The notes under the pieces were generated by a model, which was given only the letters and a program-made list of their open reading frames with translations, searched no databases and was not told the DNA's origin. From DAOUJW01 sp034422115 (GTDB taxonomy: Bacteria > Chloroflexota > Dehalococcoidia > Lucifugimonadales > UBA2985), in the NCBI GenBank assembly GCA_034422115.1, contig DAOUJW010000022.1, positions 70,487-134,486 of the forward strand: a stretch of DNA of 64,000 bases, given 5' to 3'. This document shows, piece by piece, positions 17,139 through 25,510 of the stretch; positions within the stretch are counted from its first letter, which is position 1, and the number at the start of each line of letters is the position of its first letter. A program made the position numbers and the translations under genes.

Positions 17139-17363
17139 GTGAGCAAGAGTAAGAAACTCACTCCGGAGCAGGAGGAGACAAGGATTCACGGCCTGAGGAT
17201 ACTGGCCAGGTTGATTGCCCGTCGTCACCTGGCACTGATGAGAGCAGAGAATGACGATGCCTTTGGGCCTGTGGGCGGACACCCCGCTCCAAGGGTGAAG
17301 GAAGAGGACGGTGAGTTCGCCCACGGCCAGTCGATACCTCCGTCGGAGGAAACCGATGAATAG
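17139..17363 (+). CDS. small hypothetical protein, first gene of the HTH operon
   Basis: A 74-residue protein starting at GTG, eight bases after a run of G preceded by AA (AAGGGGG). The N-terminal half is helical and basic (RIHGLRILARLIARRHLAL); the C-terminal half is acidic and probably unstructured. No family is recognised. Its stop lies inside the start region of the next HTH gene, so the two are translationally coupled, which makes it a likely element-control accessory protein. Confidence 0.55.
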   Translation: MSKSKKLTPEQEETRIHGLRILARLIARRHLALMRAENDDAFGPVGGHPAPRVKEEDGEFAHGQSIPPSEETDE

Positions 17364-17601
17364 CAGAAACTCCCGCCGACGTGTGAGGCTCAAGGCCCAG
17401 GCTCTATGGGAAATCCTCGACAGGCTGAACATGACCCAGAGCGAGTTGGCTCGCAGGGTGGGGATTACGCCTGGGTACCTCTCTCTGCTCGTATGCGGTC
17501 GGCGAAGCCCGTCTGCCGCACTCAGGCAAAGGCTGCAGGATGCCCTGGGTGTGGAGGACTTCGACGTGCTCTTTGAAATGGAGGATTGCTGTGCCCGCTA
17601 G
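17356..17601 (+). CDS. small XRE-type helix-turn-helix protein
   Basis: An 81-residue protein that is almost entirely a Cro/C1-type DNA-binding domain (MTQSELARRVGITPGYLSLL at about 26-45). ATG at 17356 follows GGAGGA. It overlaps the previous gene by eight bases and the next by eleven. Its size and lack of a second domain suggest a dimeric Cro- or excisionase-like regulator. Confidence 0.75.
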   Translation: MNSRNSRRRVRLKAQALWEILDRLNMTQSELARRVGITPGYLSLLVCGRRSPSAALRQRLQDALGVEDFDVLFEMEDCCAR

Positions 17602-17872
17602 GAATCTGATTCCGCCCCACCTGACCATGGAGCAGTGCCTGCTGCCGGAGGATTTCCCTCTGCGGCTCAGGCTGCTCAAGGAGAGCGCGGGGCTCACCTG
17701 GCAGGGACTGGCATGGTGTCTGGGCGTGGATCCGAGGCAGGTGGAGAGGTGGCGGCGGGGAACGGCGCCATGCGGGGACGCGATGTTCATGCTGTTCCGG
17801 CTGGCGGCGCGTGTCCCAGGAGGCCTTCGACTCCTGCTGCCGGAGGACCTCCCCCAGCCAATTGAGAGGTAG
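17591..17872 (+). CDS. helix-turn-helix protein, tandem family member A
   Basis: A 93-residue protein starting at GTG after GGAGGA. It carries the signature shared by three consecutive genes here: LPEDFPLRLRLLKESAGLTW, then LAWCLGVDPRQVERWRRG (a helix-turn-helix) and LAARVPGGLRLLLPE. It resembles minimal XRE domains. It overlaps the preceding HTH gene by eleven bases and is followed by a 49-base gap. Confidence 0.65.
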   Translation: MPARNLIPPHLTMEQCLLPEDFPLRLRLLKESAGLTWQGLAWCLGVDPRQVERWRRGTAPCGDAMFMLFRLAARVPGGLRLLLPEDLPQPIER

Positions 17873-17921
17873 CGGCTTTTCTCGAACTACATAACGACAA
17901 CTACAGGAAGGAGCCTATGGC

Positions 17922-18197
17922 ATGAATACCGAGATAGAAAAGAAGGACTGCGCTTTGGAGGAGTTTCCCCCAGGCTTCCCTGAGCGTCTGGAGAGCTTCC
18001 TGGAGCTGACTGGCATGTCTTGGGGGGAGCTTGCGGCGTGTTTGGGAGTTCAGTACGAGAGGGTGATGTCGTGGCGGAAGGGAGCCGAGCCCAGGGGCTC
18101 CGCCCTGTCCGACCTGATGAGGCTGGCCAGGCGCGTTCCGGGTGGTATGGACGTGCTGTTTCCTGGTGTGACGGCAACGTTCGGCCTGGAGGATTAG
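17922..18197 (+). CDS. helix-turn-helix protein, tandem family member B
   Basis: A 91-residue paralogue of its neighbours: FPPGFPERLESFLELTGMSW, LAACLGVQYERVMSWRKG and LARRVPGGMDVLFPG align residue for residue with members A and C. ATG start with AAGGAG upstream. A four-base gap separates it from member C. Confidence 0.65.
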   Translation: MNTEIEKKDCALEEFPPGFPERLESFLELTGMSWGELAACLGVQYERVMSWRKGAEPRGSALSDLMRLARRVPGGMDVLFPGVTATFGLED

Positions 18198-18201
18198 TCC
18201 C

Positions 18202-18519
18202 GTGGGACGTCAGCGTCGAGTGTACCGCCAAGTGAGGAACTCATTCCCGGAGGATTTCCCGGCGAGACTGGTGACATTCAAGGAGCGCTCGGGGCTCTCT
18301 TGGCGGTCCCTGGCTCACAAGCTGGGCGTGCAGCCTAAACTCCTCCGGGCATGGCGAAACGGCGTAGTGCCCGGTTCCACTCACCTGTTCCACCTCCTGG
18401 CGCTTGCCGACCGGATGGGTTTGATGGACCTCCTGATGTCCCCTGAAGGAGACGCACACGAATTCGGGGAACGCGATGCGGCGGAAGGGATCACGGCTGA
18501 CCAACTTCACCCCCGATAG
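18202..18519 (+). CDS. helix-turn-helix protein, tandem family member C
   Basis: A 105-residue paralogue starting at GTG, with GGAGG overlapping the end of member B. FPEDFPARLVTFKERSGLSW and LAHKLGVQPKLLRAWRNG show the shared domain; the closing RVPGG element is lost (RMGLMDLL) and a 20-residue tail is added. It is the last gene of the operon, convergent with the relaxation-family gene. Confidence 0.65.
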   Translation: MGRQRRVYRQVRNSFPEDFPARLVTFKERSGLSWRSLAHKLGVQPKLLRAWRNGVVPGSTHLFHLLALADRMGLMDLLMSPEGDAHEFGERDAAEGITADQLHPR

Positions 18520-18520
18520 G

Positions 18521-18541
18521 CCTCAAGCGTTTTCGTTGAGG
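18521..18541. terminator. hairpin between convergent operons
   Basis: CCTCAA/TTGAGG arms with an inner CG/CG pair and a TTTT loop form a short hairpin between the stop of HTH member C and the stop of the relaxation-family gene. No U-tract follows on either strand, so termination is only plausible. Confidence 0.35.
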
Positions 18542-18567
18542 TAGACGCGGGAGGCGCCCCCCGGTCC

Positions 18568-20226
18568 TTAGTGACCGTTGAACGGCGCCGCGGGCTCCCG
18601 CGCATCCACGTGCAGCCACGCGGGACCTAGCGGCCCTACCCGCTCAAGCAATCCCCTGTGGGAAACCCGCAGTGGTACATTTACACCGGACCGTTTCATC
18701 GCCTCTCTGGCGACTCTCAGGAAGTGGACCTGAGGAATCTCCTCCTCGAATACGACCAGCACCAAAGGCGGGGAACCGTTATCATCGGTGGGCCGCTGGG
18801 AGGAGAAGTATCGAAGGTACGGCGCGATGCGGTCGGTCATGGTCACGGGACGAACTGCCCGGCGTTCCCATTCCAGGAAGAACGACGCTCTACGGCCGTG
18901 CCTCTTCAGAAGGCCGAATGCGTCGGGATTGATTGAGCGCACCACCTCGCCGTGACGGAAGTGTCGGGAGGCGCGCCGCGGGGGGTCCAGCTGCAGTACC
19001 TCCCAGACCAGAGCCTGGGCCTGGCTGTTAAGAGCCGCCAGGAACCAGTGCACCGCACTGGTATGCTCCAGGTTTCTCAGGAGCTGCCGGCTCCTGCGCC
19101 CTGAGACGTTCCGCCATGACAGTCCCAGTTCCCCGTTCTGAGTGGCTGAGCTCCACCTCCGCCTTGCCGCTCCAACGGAGGCGCGATCCCTCCGGGCTAG
19201 GAGCGCTATTCCTCGGTCCGTGAGGGCCAGCCGTCGCGCCCCATCCACATCAGGGTTGACGACAAGATCTAGCTTCAGCAGGCGAGACAGGATGCGGGCG
19301 AGCATCGATCTCTTCACAACCATCAAGGCTCCCAGGTGGGGAGTGCTGATCCAGGGCCAGTCGGAAACCAGTTCGAGGGCCCGCTTCTCGGCGGGTTTCA
19401 GGATCGCGGGGAGCAACCAGGCGGGTGCGTCCACATGAGCCGCGTGGACTTGGAGATCCTCCGGCGATGTCGCTCTGTTCATGGGCTCCTCCTCGACCGG
19501 TCCGTAACTGCTGCCCGCATAGGATAGCGCGTTGCGAAGGTCAAACAGCGCCGAGCTGGATGTGGTACACCAGATTGGAGAGTCGGGACCGTAGCGGGCG
19601 ACTTTCCGTTCCAAGGCAACGAGGACCAGGGAGCGGGACCACGACAGAATCCTGCGGGCGTACCTGAGCCTGGCCTCGTCGGGGGCAACCACCAGAACGG
19701 CGGATGGCCGGTTCCCCTGCTTCAGTCGCCAAGCCCGCTTGGAGAAGGCCGTCCTGTCCGACGTGGGACCCTGCCTGACCACAGCGACCGTCCTGCCGTC
19801 CCGAAGGGTGATGACGGCGTCCATCGGCTTCGCTCTGAACCACCGGAACCGTATGGGATGCTCGACGTTGGAGACTGCCGAGGCCACCCGGTAGATTACA
19901 GCCAAGGCATCCAGCCGCTCCATTAGGATTCGTCTCCACTGGGAGGATACGGGGTGGGAGTGAAGGAGGGAGTCAACGGTGGATTCCGAATACTGGGCAA
20001 GATGTGCTATGCCACCGGAGGTCAGGTAGTATCGCCTAGTCGTAGGGAAGAGGTCGGAGGCGTGATGCAAGAAGCCCACTAACCCATCGGCCTCCAACTT
20101 CTCGACTGCGGGATATACGGCTCCCCTGGACCAACCGGAGATGTAGACCATCTCCAGCCGGTCTAGAAAGGGCATTTCGGAGAGGAGCTTCAGCAGCTCC
20201 GCCCTGCACCTCGCGGGGGACCTCAC
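18568..20226 (-). CDS. replication-relaxation family protein (relaxase-like)
   Basis: A 552-residue protein. The C-terminal half, from a winged-helix (ISTPHLGALMVVKRSMLARIL) through HTSAVHWFLAAL and the GLLKRHGRRASFFLEWERR segment, matches the Replic_Relax family seen on plasmids and conjugative elements of Gram-positive and Chloroflexi bacteria. The N-terminal half looks like a diverged second copy with its own winged helix. The family is thought to act at the transfer or replication origin; no catalytic Tyr motif of classic relaxases is evident. GTG start overlapping the stop of the VirD4-like gene shows translational coupling. Confidence 0.75.
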   Translation of the reverse strand: MRSPARCRAELLKLLSEMPFLDRLEMVYISGWSRGAVYPAVEKLEADGLVGFLHHASDLFPTTRRYYLTSGGIAHLAQYSESTVDSLLHSHPVSSQWRRILMERLDALAVIYRVASAVSNVEHPIRFRWFRAKPMDAVITLRDGRTVAVVRQGPTSDRTAFSKRAWRLKQGNRPSAVLVVAPDEARLRYARRILSWSRSLVLVALERKVARYGPDSPIWCTTSSSALFDLRNALSYAGSSYGPVEEEPMNRATSPEDLQVHAAHVDAPAWLLPAILKPAEKRALELVSDWPWISTPHLGALMVVKRSMLARILSRLLKLDLVVNPDVDGARRLALTDRGIALLARRDRASVGAARRRWSSATQNGELGLSWRNVSGRRSRQLLRNLEHTSAVHWFLAALNSQAQALVWEVLQLDPPRRASRHFRHGEVVRSINPDAFGLLKRHGRRASFFLEWERRAVRPVTMTDRIAPYLRYFSSQRPTDDNGSPPLVLVVFEEEIPQVHFLRVAREAMKRSGVNVPLRVSHRGLLERVGPLGPAWLHVDAREPAAPFNGH

Positions 20227-22865
20227 GACTGCTTCTCCTCGCTGGTTGTCCCCTCCGTAGCAGCTGCCTCCCGGCTCTGGTCCTGATGTGCGCTGTCGCC
20301 GCCCTCGGACGAGTTGTGTTTGGTGCGTTGCCTGCGCCTATCGGAGTCGTCGGCGTTCCCGCCCTTCGGGGTCTTGGGAGCCTTGTCTTCGTTCTTCTCG
20401 CTCTCGGCCCTCCTACGGAATTCTGCCACCTTCTCGAACCCCTCCGCCTGCTGGCTCCTTATCTCGTCGGCTCCCAGGACGTAGGACGACGTGCCCGCAC
20501 GGATGTGGTCCGCCATGTCGGGGTCTCCCTCCTCGGGCTTCCTCACCTCCATGGAGAACGCCGGCAATCGCTCCGTGCCAACGGTAGCCCGGACGTAGCA
20601 GTGGTGCACGGGGAGGGACGTGATGTCGTCCTCGGTCACTCGGTCCTTGCCCAGTTCCCACACCAGATGACGGGCGTCGGACCCGGAAACCTGGAATACG
20701 GCTAGACAACTGACGTTGGCCAGAATGGTGTCCCGCATGGTGCGGGACAGGTCCTCCAGCTTCGCCAGGCTCTGGGTGGCCAGAATGAAGGACGCCCCAA
20801 ATTTACCCAGCTCGCTGAGCATCGACTCGTAGTCTACGCCGGGCATGGACTGCATCTCGTCCACCACCACAAGGGCGCCCCTCCTCTGCTGAGGGAGCAT
20901 GCCACCCTGCTCTCTAATCACCGAGTCCACCAGGTTTAGCAGGGAGGAACCCACCAGGGCCGCCACGTCTCTGCCGACCACCCCCTGCGCGGTTGACACC
21001 ATCAGGATGCCGCCGTCCAGGATGGTTGCCCTAAGATCGATGGTGGAGCGGGGCTGTCCCAGGATGGCCCTAGCCCGCTTGGATGATGCGTAGTAGGAGA
21101 GCCGGGTCTGCACCGGGGCCAGGGCCTCTGCCCTGTAGTCCTGGCGCCAGCCGCCGAAGTCCCTGGCCCACCACTCTAGCAGGTAGGGATCGCTCACCTT
21201 CTTCAGAACGGTGTTGCGGAAGGGGTCGTTGGAGAGCAGAGGGAGTGCGTCCAAGATGGTGAACTGCTCGTGCTCGTCCGTGGTCGGGTGCGCGTTGGCC
21301 TCGTGGAGGGTCTTGATGGCCTGCTCCAGAATGGACTGCATCCTGGGACCCCACTGGTCCCACAGCCCCTTGGCCACACGCACCACGGAGTCCGCGGTGC
21401 GGTCCCGGTCTGCGAAGATTCGGGTGTCCAGCAGATTGATGCCAGGGGAGTGAGCCTCGTCGGAGAGGTCTATGAGTCGGACCCTCTTCGCCAGGGACAA
21501 GGGCACATGCTCGAGCAGCCCGCCCACCAGATCGGCGTGGGGGTCGACGACCACGATGGCGTCCCCGTCCCTGCCCGCCGCCTTCTCCTTCATCTTGTGG
21601 GCGACGATGTGGTGCATCAGGGTGGACTTGCCCATGCGCGTTCGGGCCACGTACAGGTGGTGGCGGCGGAGCAGGTCGTCAGGGAAGCTGATGGGCTTGG
21701 GCCTGCCCGCTGTGGTGTCGCCCACGACGGCTCCGTCCCGGACACCCTTGGCCGACGGCATGAGCACCCTCGCCCCGGAGCGTTCCACGAGGGGCGTGTC
21801 TTCCCTGGCTCCGGGTGGGTGCCACAGCGATGCGACCTCCCTCACCCCCAGGACACTTCGCCTGCCGAAGAGTCCCGCTCGTGACGGGTGCATCTTCGGG
21901 GGGTTGGGGACCACCCTCCGCACCCCGCTCACCTCAAAGCTCGCCCCCGCCGGGTGGTCGTAGTGCCGGTAGGCCGTCGCGACGGGGGCCAGTAGCTGCT
22001 CCGCCCGATCCCCGGCAGCCTTCAGGTCGACCCCGGGAAGTATGGCGGTGACCTGTACCTCGGCGTCAAAGGCGATGCGGGAGACCTTCTCCCTAATCAG
22101 CAGGGGATCGTAGACCCGGGAGCGGGCCTTCTTCCAGCGCCACCAGCCCCACGCAGCCAAGACCAGTCCGGCAAACGCGCCCGCGCCCAGCAGACCGGCC
22201 TTCCACGCCTCCCCCGCCTGCACCCAGAGGTATCCCCTCAATGCGGCCAGTGCGCCCAGACCCAGCGCGGCCATGGTAATGCCGTCAACCTGCAGGGGCC
22301 TTGTCTGGTACGTGTATGAGGGGTCCCTCGGCTCGGTCGCGGGCCGCATGTGGGCCCTGACCATGTGGGGCTGGGACCAGTCAGGTCCGAGGGAGCGCAG
22401 CAGCAACCGGGTAACTATGCGCTCTCCGTACTTCAGGTTGGAGAGGGCCCCCAGCAGCGCGATGAGGGGGTCGGATCCGGGGTCCAGCAGGTCGTCGTCC
22501 CTGAACGCCCTCAAAGGCACGTACTCCGGGCCTCCCGCCCGCAGGGACATGCTCCATGCAACCTCGTTCTCAGCAATAAGGAGTGGGTCGTCCATTGGGT
22601 GAATCTCGCTGACGCGGGCCTGGGGATAGTGGGCCGAGATCTGTCCTCGTACCACCTCCCCGTCCAGGCACCGGGCCAGCAGGGTCACTCCCTCGGAATC
22701 GCCCGCCAGTTCCAGGGAGAAGGGCTCCGGGACGGCTATGGACTGCAACATGTTCTCCACGCCCAGCATGGTGCGTTCACCCGTCCTCGGTGGAGTTACC
22801 GATAGCAGCGTGGGGGGCTTGGTCTTGGTTTCTCCAAAGATTATGTTTGCGAGTTTCGATCTCAT
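20223..22865 (-). CDS. VirD4/TraG-like type IV coupling ATPase
   Basis: An 880-residue protein. I start at the ATG at 22865, preceded by AAGGAG. Two hydrophobic helices near 195-240 anchor it in the membrane. The ATPase domain has a Walker A ARTRMGKST at 407-415 and Walker B VVVDEMQ near 655, with a VDPHADLVGGLLEHVP stretch typical of TraG/VirD4-like and DUF87-type ATPases. The acidic/basic C-terminus is disordered. It should link the relaxosome to the transfer channel. It sits between VirB4 and the relaxation-family gene and is coupled to the latter. Confidence 0.85.
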   Translation of the reverse strand: MRSKLANIIFGETKTKPPTLLSVTPPRTGERTMLGVENMLQSIAVPEPFSLELAGDSEGVTLLARCLDGEVVRGQISAHYPQARVSEIHPMDDPLLIAENEVAWSMSLRAGGPEYVPLRAFRDDDLLDPGSDPLIALLGALSNLKYGERIVTRLLLRSLGPDWSQPHMVRAHMRPATEPRDPSYTYQTRPLQVDGITMAALGLGALAALRGYLWVQAGEAWKAGLLGAGAFAGLVLAAWGWWRWKKARSRVYDPLLIREKVSRIAFDAEVQVTAILPGVDLKAAGDRAEQLLAPVATAYRHYDHPAGASFEVSGVRRVVPNPPKMHPSRAGLFGRRSVLGVREVASLWHPPGAREDTPLVERSGARVLMPSAKGVRDGAVVGDTTAGRPKPISFPDDLLRRHHLYVARTRMGKSTLMHHIVAHKMKEKAAGRDGDAIVVVDPHADLVGGLLEHVPLSLAKRVRLIDLSDEAHSPGINLLDTRIFADRDRTADSVVRVAKGLWDQWGPRMQSILEQAIKTLHEANAHPTTDEHEQFTILDALPLLSNDPFRNTVLKKVSDPYLLEWWARDFGGWRQDYRAEALAPVQTRLSYYASSKRARAILGQPRSTIDLRATILDGGILMVSTAQGVVGRDVAALVGSSLLNLVDSVIREQGGMLPQQRRGALVVVDEMQSMPGVDYESMLSELGKFGASFILATQSLAKLEDLSRTMRDTILANVSCLAVFQVSGSDARHLVWELGKDRVTEDDITSLPVHHCYVRATVGTERLPAFSMEVRKPEEGDPDMADHIRAGTSSYVLGADEIRSQQAEGFEKVAEFRRRAESEKNEDKAPKTPKGGNADDSDRRRQRTKHNSSEGGDSAHQDQSREAAATEGTTSEEKQS

Positions 22866-22921
22866 GGGTTTGCTCCTTGCCAAAAACCTGATTGAGTAGA
22901 TTATTAGGGTCGACAGAGATT

Positions 22922-25162
22922 TCAGTTTTGCCCGCTGTGTGTCCCGGGTTTCCACTCGATGATCTCCGTCTCCTCGGTGGTGGCCTCGATCCGGACCGGG
23001 AACCTTCCTCCCCTGGCCAGCAGTAGCCCGTCGCCCCTGGAGCAGGAGAGGAGCCATCGCTGCAGGTCCGGCGGCAGGTCGAAGGCCTCGCCCACCGTGG
23101 AGATGGCCGCAGCGTCCTGCTGGAGGAGCAGCTTGAAGGCCGCGTTCTGGAGCAGCGCCCTGCCGGAGTGTCCTGTTATGGTCCTGGAGGAGTCCTCGCT
23201 CAGGAGGTCCTGGACGTCCTGGGTGATGAACTGAAGCCCCAGGCGGTGCTTCCTGGCCCGCTTCGCCATGCTCACCATGAAGGCGGCCCCCTCCGGGTGC
23301 TGCATGATGCTCCACACCTCGTCCACCACCAGCAGCCTCGGCCTGGGGTCCCTTGCAGCCGCCGCCCACACGGTCTCGGTGCACACCATAGCCGCGGCGG
23401 GACGCAGCTCCGGCTCCAGAAGCCTCAGGTCGAATACGGTGACCAGGGCCTCGTTGGACAACAAGTCGTCCCCCTCGTCGGATAGGATGTGCCTGAGGCT
23501 GCCCGTGGCGAAGGGACGAAGCAGCCTTGAGAGGTCCTCGTCACCGCCCTCTTGCAGGTGGCTGAAGAATTCTCCGAAACCGGTCCTCTCTCTGGTCTCC
23601 GAGTAGAAGGCTGCCAGGGCGTGGTCCAGGGACGCCCGCTTCTGCGCTCCCAGGCTCTCACCCACCATCACCTCAATCAGCCTGCGCAGGCTGCCTATTC
23701 GCTGCAGCACCTCCTCTCCGTCCCGCCGGTCGATGACGAAGGGGTTCATCCCCTGCCCCGGGACACCCGGAGACAGCACCCTGCCCCCTGCGGCCCTGGC
23801 CATGTCGGCGTACTCCCCCTCAGGATCTATCACGTAGGCCCTCACACCGCGGCAGACCCCCCTGAGCACTCCCAGTTTCGTGGCGAAGGATTTGCCCGAC
23901 CCGGACCTCGCGAGGACGGCGGTGTTGGCGTTGAGGTGCGTCCCGTCCCAGGGGTCGTACACCACTGGGGAGCAGGCCCGCAGGTCTATTCCGTATAGAG
24001 TTCCGCTTCGGGTGTCCAGGTCAGGTGGAGAGAAGGGGAACAGCCTGGCAAGGCTGGAGGTGTCCAGGGTCCGCCAGGTTCCAAGTACGTTGAGGGCCAG
24101 GGGTAGGGTGGAGAGCAGTCCCTCCCTCTGCCGGAAGGATAGGGTGTCCAGCTTGCCCAGGGTGGCGGCGAAGTGGCCCCTGGCCCTGCGGGTCATTTCG
24201 TCCAGGGTTCTATTGTCCCTGGCGTGGAGCGTGATGGACAGGGAGGAGTGAAAGAGCCTCTCCCTTCCCCTCTGCACCTCGTCCCTGAGCCTTGAGACGT
24301 CCTCCAGGGCTATCTCCGCCTCCGGGGACATGGTGCGTCCCCTGTGAAGGGACAGGGACTGGGCGGACTCGAAGCGCACCTTCTGCCACTCGAGGGTGCG
24401 GGAGGCCTGCTCCGCGGGAATCGGTCCCAGGTGGAGGGAGACGTCCATAGGCGCGCCCGCCGCCATGAGGCGCTGGAGGAAGCCGGGGGCCAGGGACCTG
24501 GGCCACTTTCCCAGGTGCAGGGACCGGGTCAGGTGTCCCCCGATCCTCACGTCCCTACGGTTGACCTCCGCCTCCACACGGTCCTCTCCCTCGATCTCCA
24601 TTGGGGATCCTCCCAGGGTGGAGGCCGTGACGAACATTCGGAGTTGTCGACCCGCGAGGGGGTGGACGGAGAGTCCTGCCCTGGCCAGCAGTCCGCACAG
24701 GTCCTCGGCCTTCTCGTGGTCGCAGACGGCGTAGAAGCGCCGGTCAAGGACGCCGTCCCTGGATTCCATCTCCGCGAGCAGCCTCCTTAGGGACTCCGAG
24801 GCCTCCCTGGTCTGCGGGGGCAGACCTCCGGGCTCGTTTTCCCTCAGGGTCTCGGCCAACCGTCCCAGTACGGGAGGGTGCTGGCGCACCAGCAGCTGGA
24901 CCGGGAAGTCCAGGGCGTTGAGGGCTCCGGCGAAGGCCCCTATCTTGGGTTCGTCGAGCTCCAGTCCCATGAGCTCGCATACGGATAGTTTCACCCCGTC
25001 CAGTCTCACTGGGCCGTCCTCCTCAAGGTGGGAGAGAACGAAGAGTTGGGGAAGGGGAAGCGGAGGCCTGGATTCCGGCGGGCCCGGGTTCTCCAGGGTC
25101 TTCCTCCCTCCTCGGAGGGGGGACGGGAGTCTGAGTCTGCTGATTTGAGGCAGTTTCTTCAA
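22922..25162 (-). CDS. VirB4/TraC-like conjugation ATPase
   Basis: A 746-residue ATPase that powers type IV secretion. Walker A ARSGSGKSF lies at about 418-426, followed by VIDPEGEYADMARAAGG, then Walker B LLVVDEVWSIM and the VirB4 motif RKHRLGLQFITQDVQDLL. The N-terminal ~400 residues are the CagE/TrbE-like part. The start is TTG with AGGAGG eight bases upstream. It is the hallmark of the conjugation module and lies directly upstream of the VirD4-like gene. Confidence 0.92.
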   Translation of the reverse strand: MKKLPQISRLRLPSPLRGGRKTLENPGPPESRPPLPLPQLFVLSHLEEDGPVRLDGVKLSVCELMGLELDEPKIGAFAGALNALDFPVQLLVRQHPPVLGRLAETLRENEPGGLPPQTREASESLRRLLAEMESRDGVLDRRFYAVCDHEKAEDLCGLLARAGLSVHPLAGRQLRMFVTASTLGGSPMEIEGEDRVEAEVNRRDVRIGGHLTRSLHLGKWPRSLAPGFLQRLMAAGAPMDVSLHLGPIPAEQASRTLEWQKVRFESAQSLSLHRGRTMSPEAEIALEDVSRLRDEVQRGRERLFHSSLSITLHARDNRTLDEMTRRARGHFAATLGKLDTLSFRQREGLLSTLPLALNVLGTWRTLDTSSLARLFPFSPPDLDTRSGTLYGIDLRACSPVVYDPWDGTHLNANTAVLARSGSGKSFATKLGVLRGVCRGVRAYVIDPEGEYADMARAAGGRVLSPGVPGQGMNPFVIDRRDGEEVLQRIGSLRRLIEVMVGESLGAQKRASLDHALAAFYSETRERTGFGEFFSHLQEGGDEDLSRLLRPFATGSLRHILSDEGDDLLSNEALVTVFDLRLLEPELRPAAAMVCTETVWAAAARDPRPRLLVVDEVWSIMQHPEGAAFMVSMAKRARKHRLGLQFITQDVQDLLSEDSSRTITGHSGRALLQNAAFKLLLQQDAAAISTVGEAFDLPPDLQRWLLSCSRGDGLLLARGGRFPVRIEATTEETEIIEWKPGTHSGQN

Positions 25163-25189
25163 TTCTGCAACCTCCTTTCCGGTGTGGGA

Positions 25190-25510
25190 TCAGGGAATGG
25201 GTACGATGCCGCTCAGGAGCGCCAGGGCCGCTATCTTGGCCGACAGGATTAGAACGAGGCCAAGCACGGCTCCCAGGACGGCGGTCCTGGCCCTGCCTCC
25301 TCCCCGCTCCTCGCTTCCCTCGGCCATGAGGACGAAGCCCGCCCACACTATGGCGAAGAGACACATCCCCGCGGCGGCGTATGCCATAGCCGTGAGCGCC
25401 CCGTCAAATGCCTCCAGCATTGCCGTCTCCTCTGGCGTGGCGCCGAGGAGAGCCAGGGCGGCGCTGAAGAGGAGGATGGCCGCGGCGAAGTCTTTCACCA
25501 CGGCCTCCAC
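25190..25510 (-). CDS. small membrane protein of the conjugation module
   Basis: A 106-residue protein with three hydrophobic segments (about 8-28, 38-62 and 78-102) and a short basic loop between the last two. The layout recalls VirB2/TrbC-like pilins or small channel subunits, but no motif is decisive. The likely GTG start overlaps the end of the PrgI-like gene by 16 bases, so coupled translation is likely. A start a few codons further in is possible. Confidence 0.6.
   Translation of the reverse strand: MEAVVKDFAAAILLFSAALALLGATPEETAMLEAFDGALTAMAYAAAGMCLFAIVWAGFVLMAEGSEERGGGRARTAVLGAVLGLVLILSAKIAALALLSGIVPIP

Noticed and set aside
22866..23384. N-terminal extension of the VirD4-like protein up to 23384.
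   Set aside because: These codons lie inside the VirB4 gene on the same strand and encode Gly/Arg-rich sequence; AAGGAG plus ATG at 22865 is the better start.
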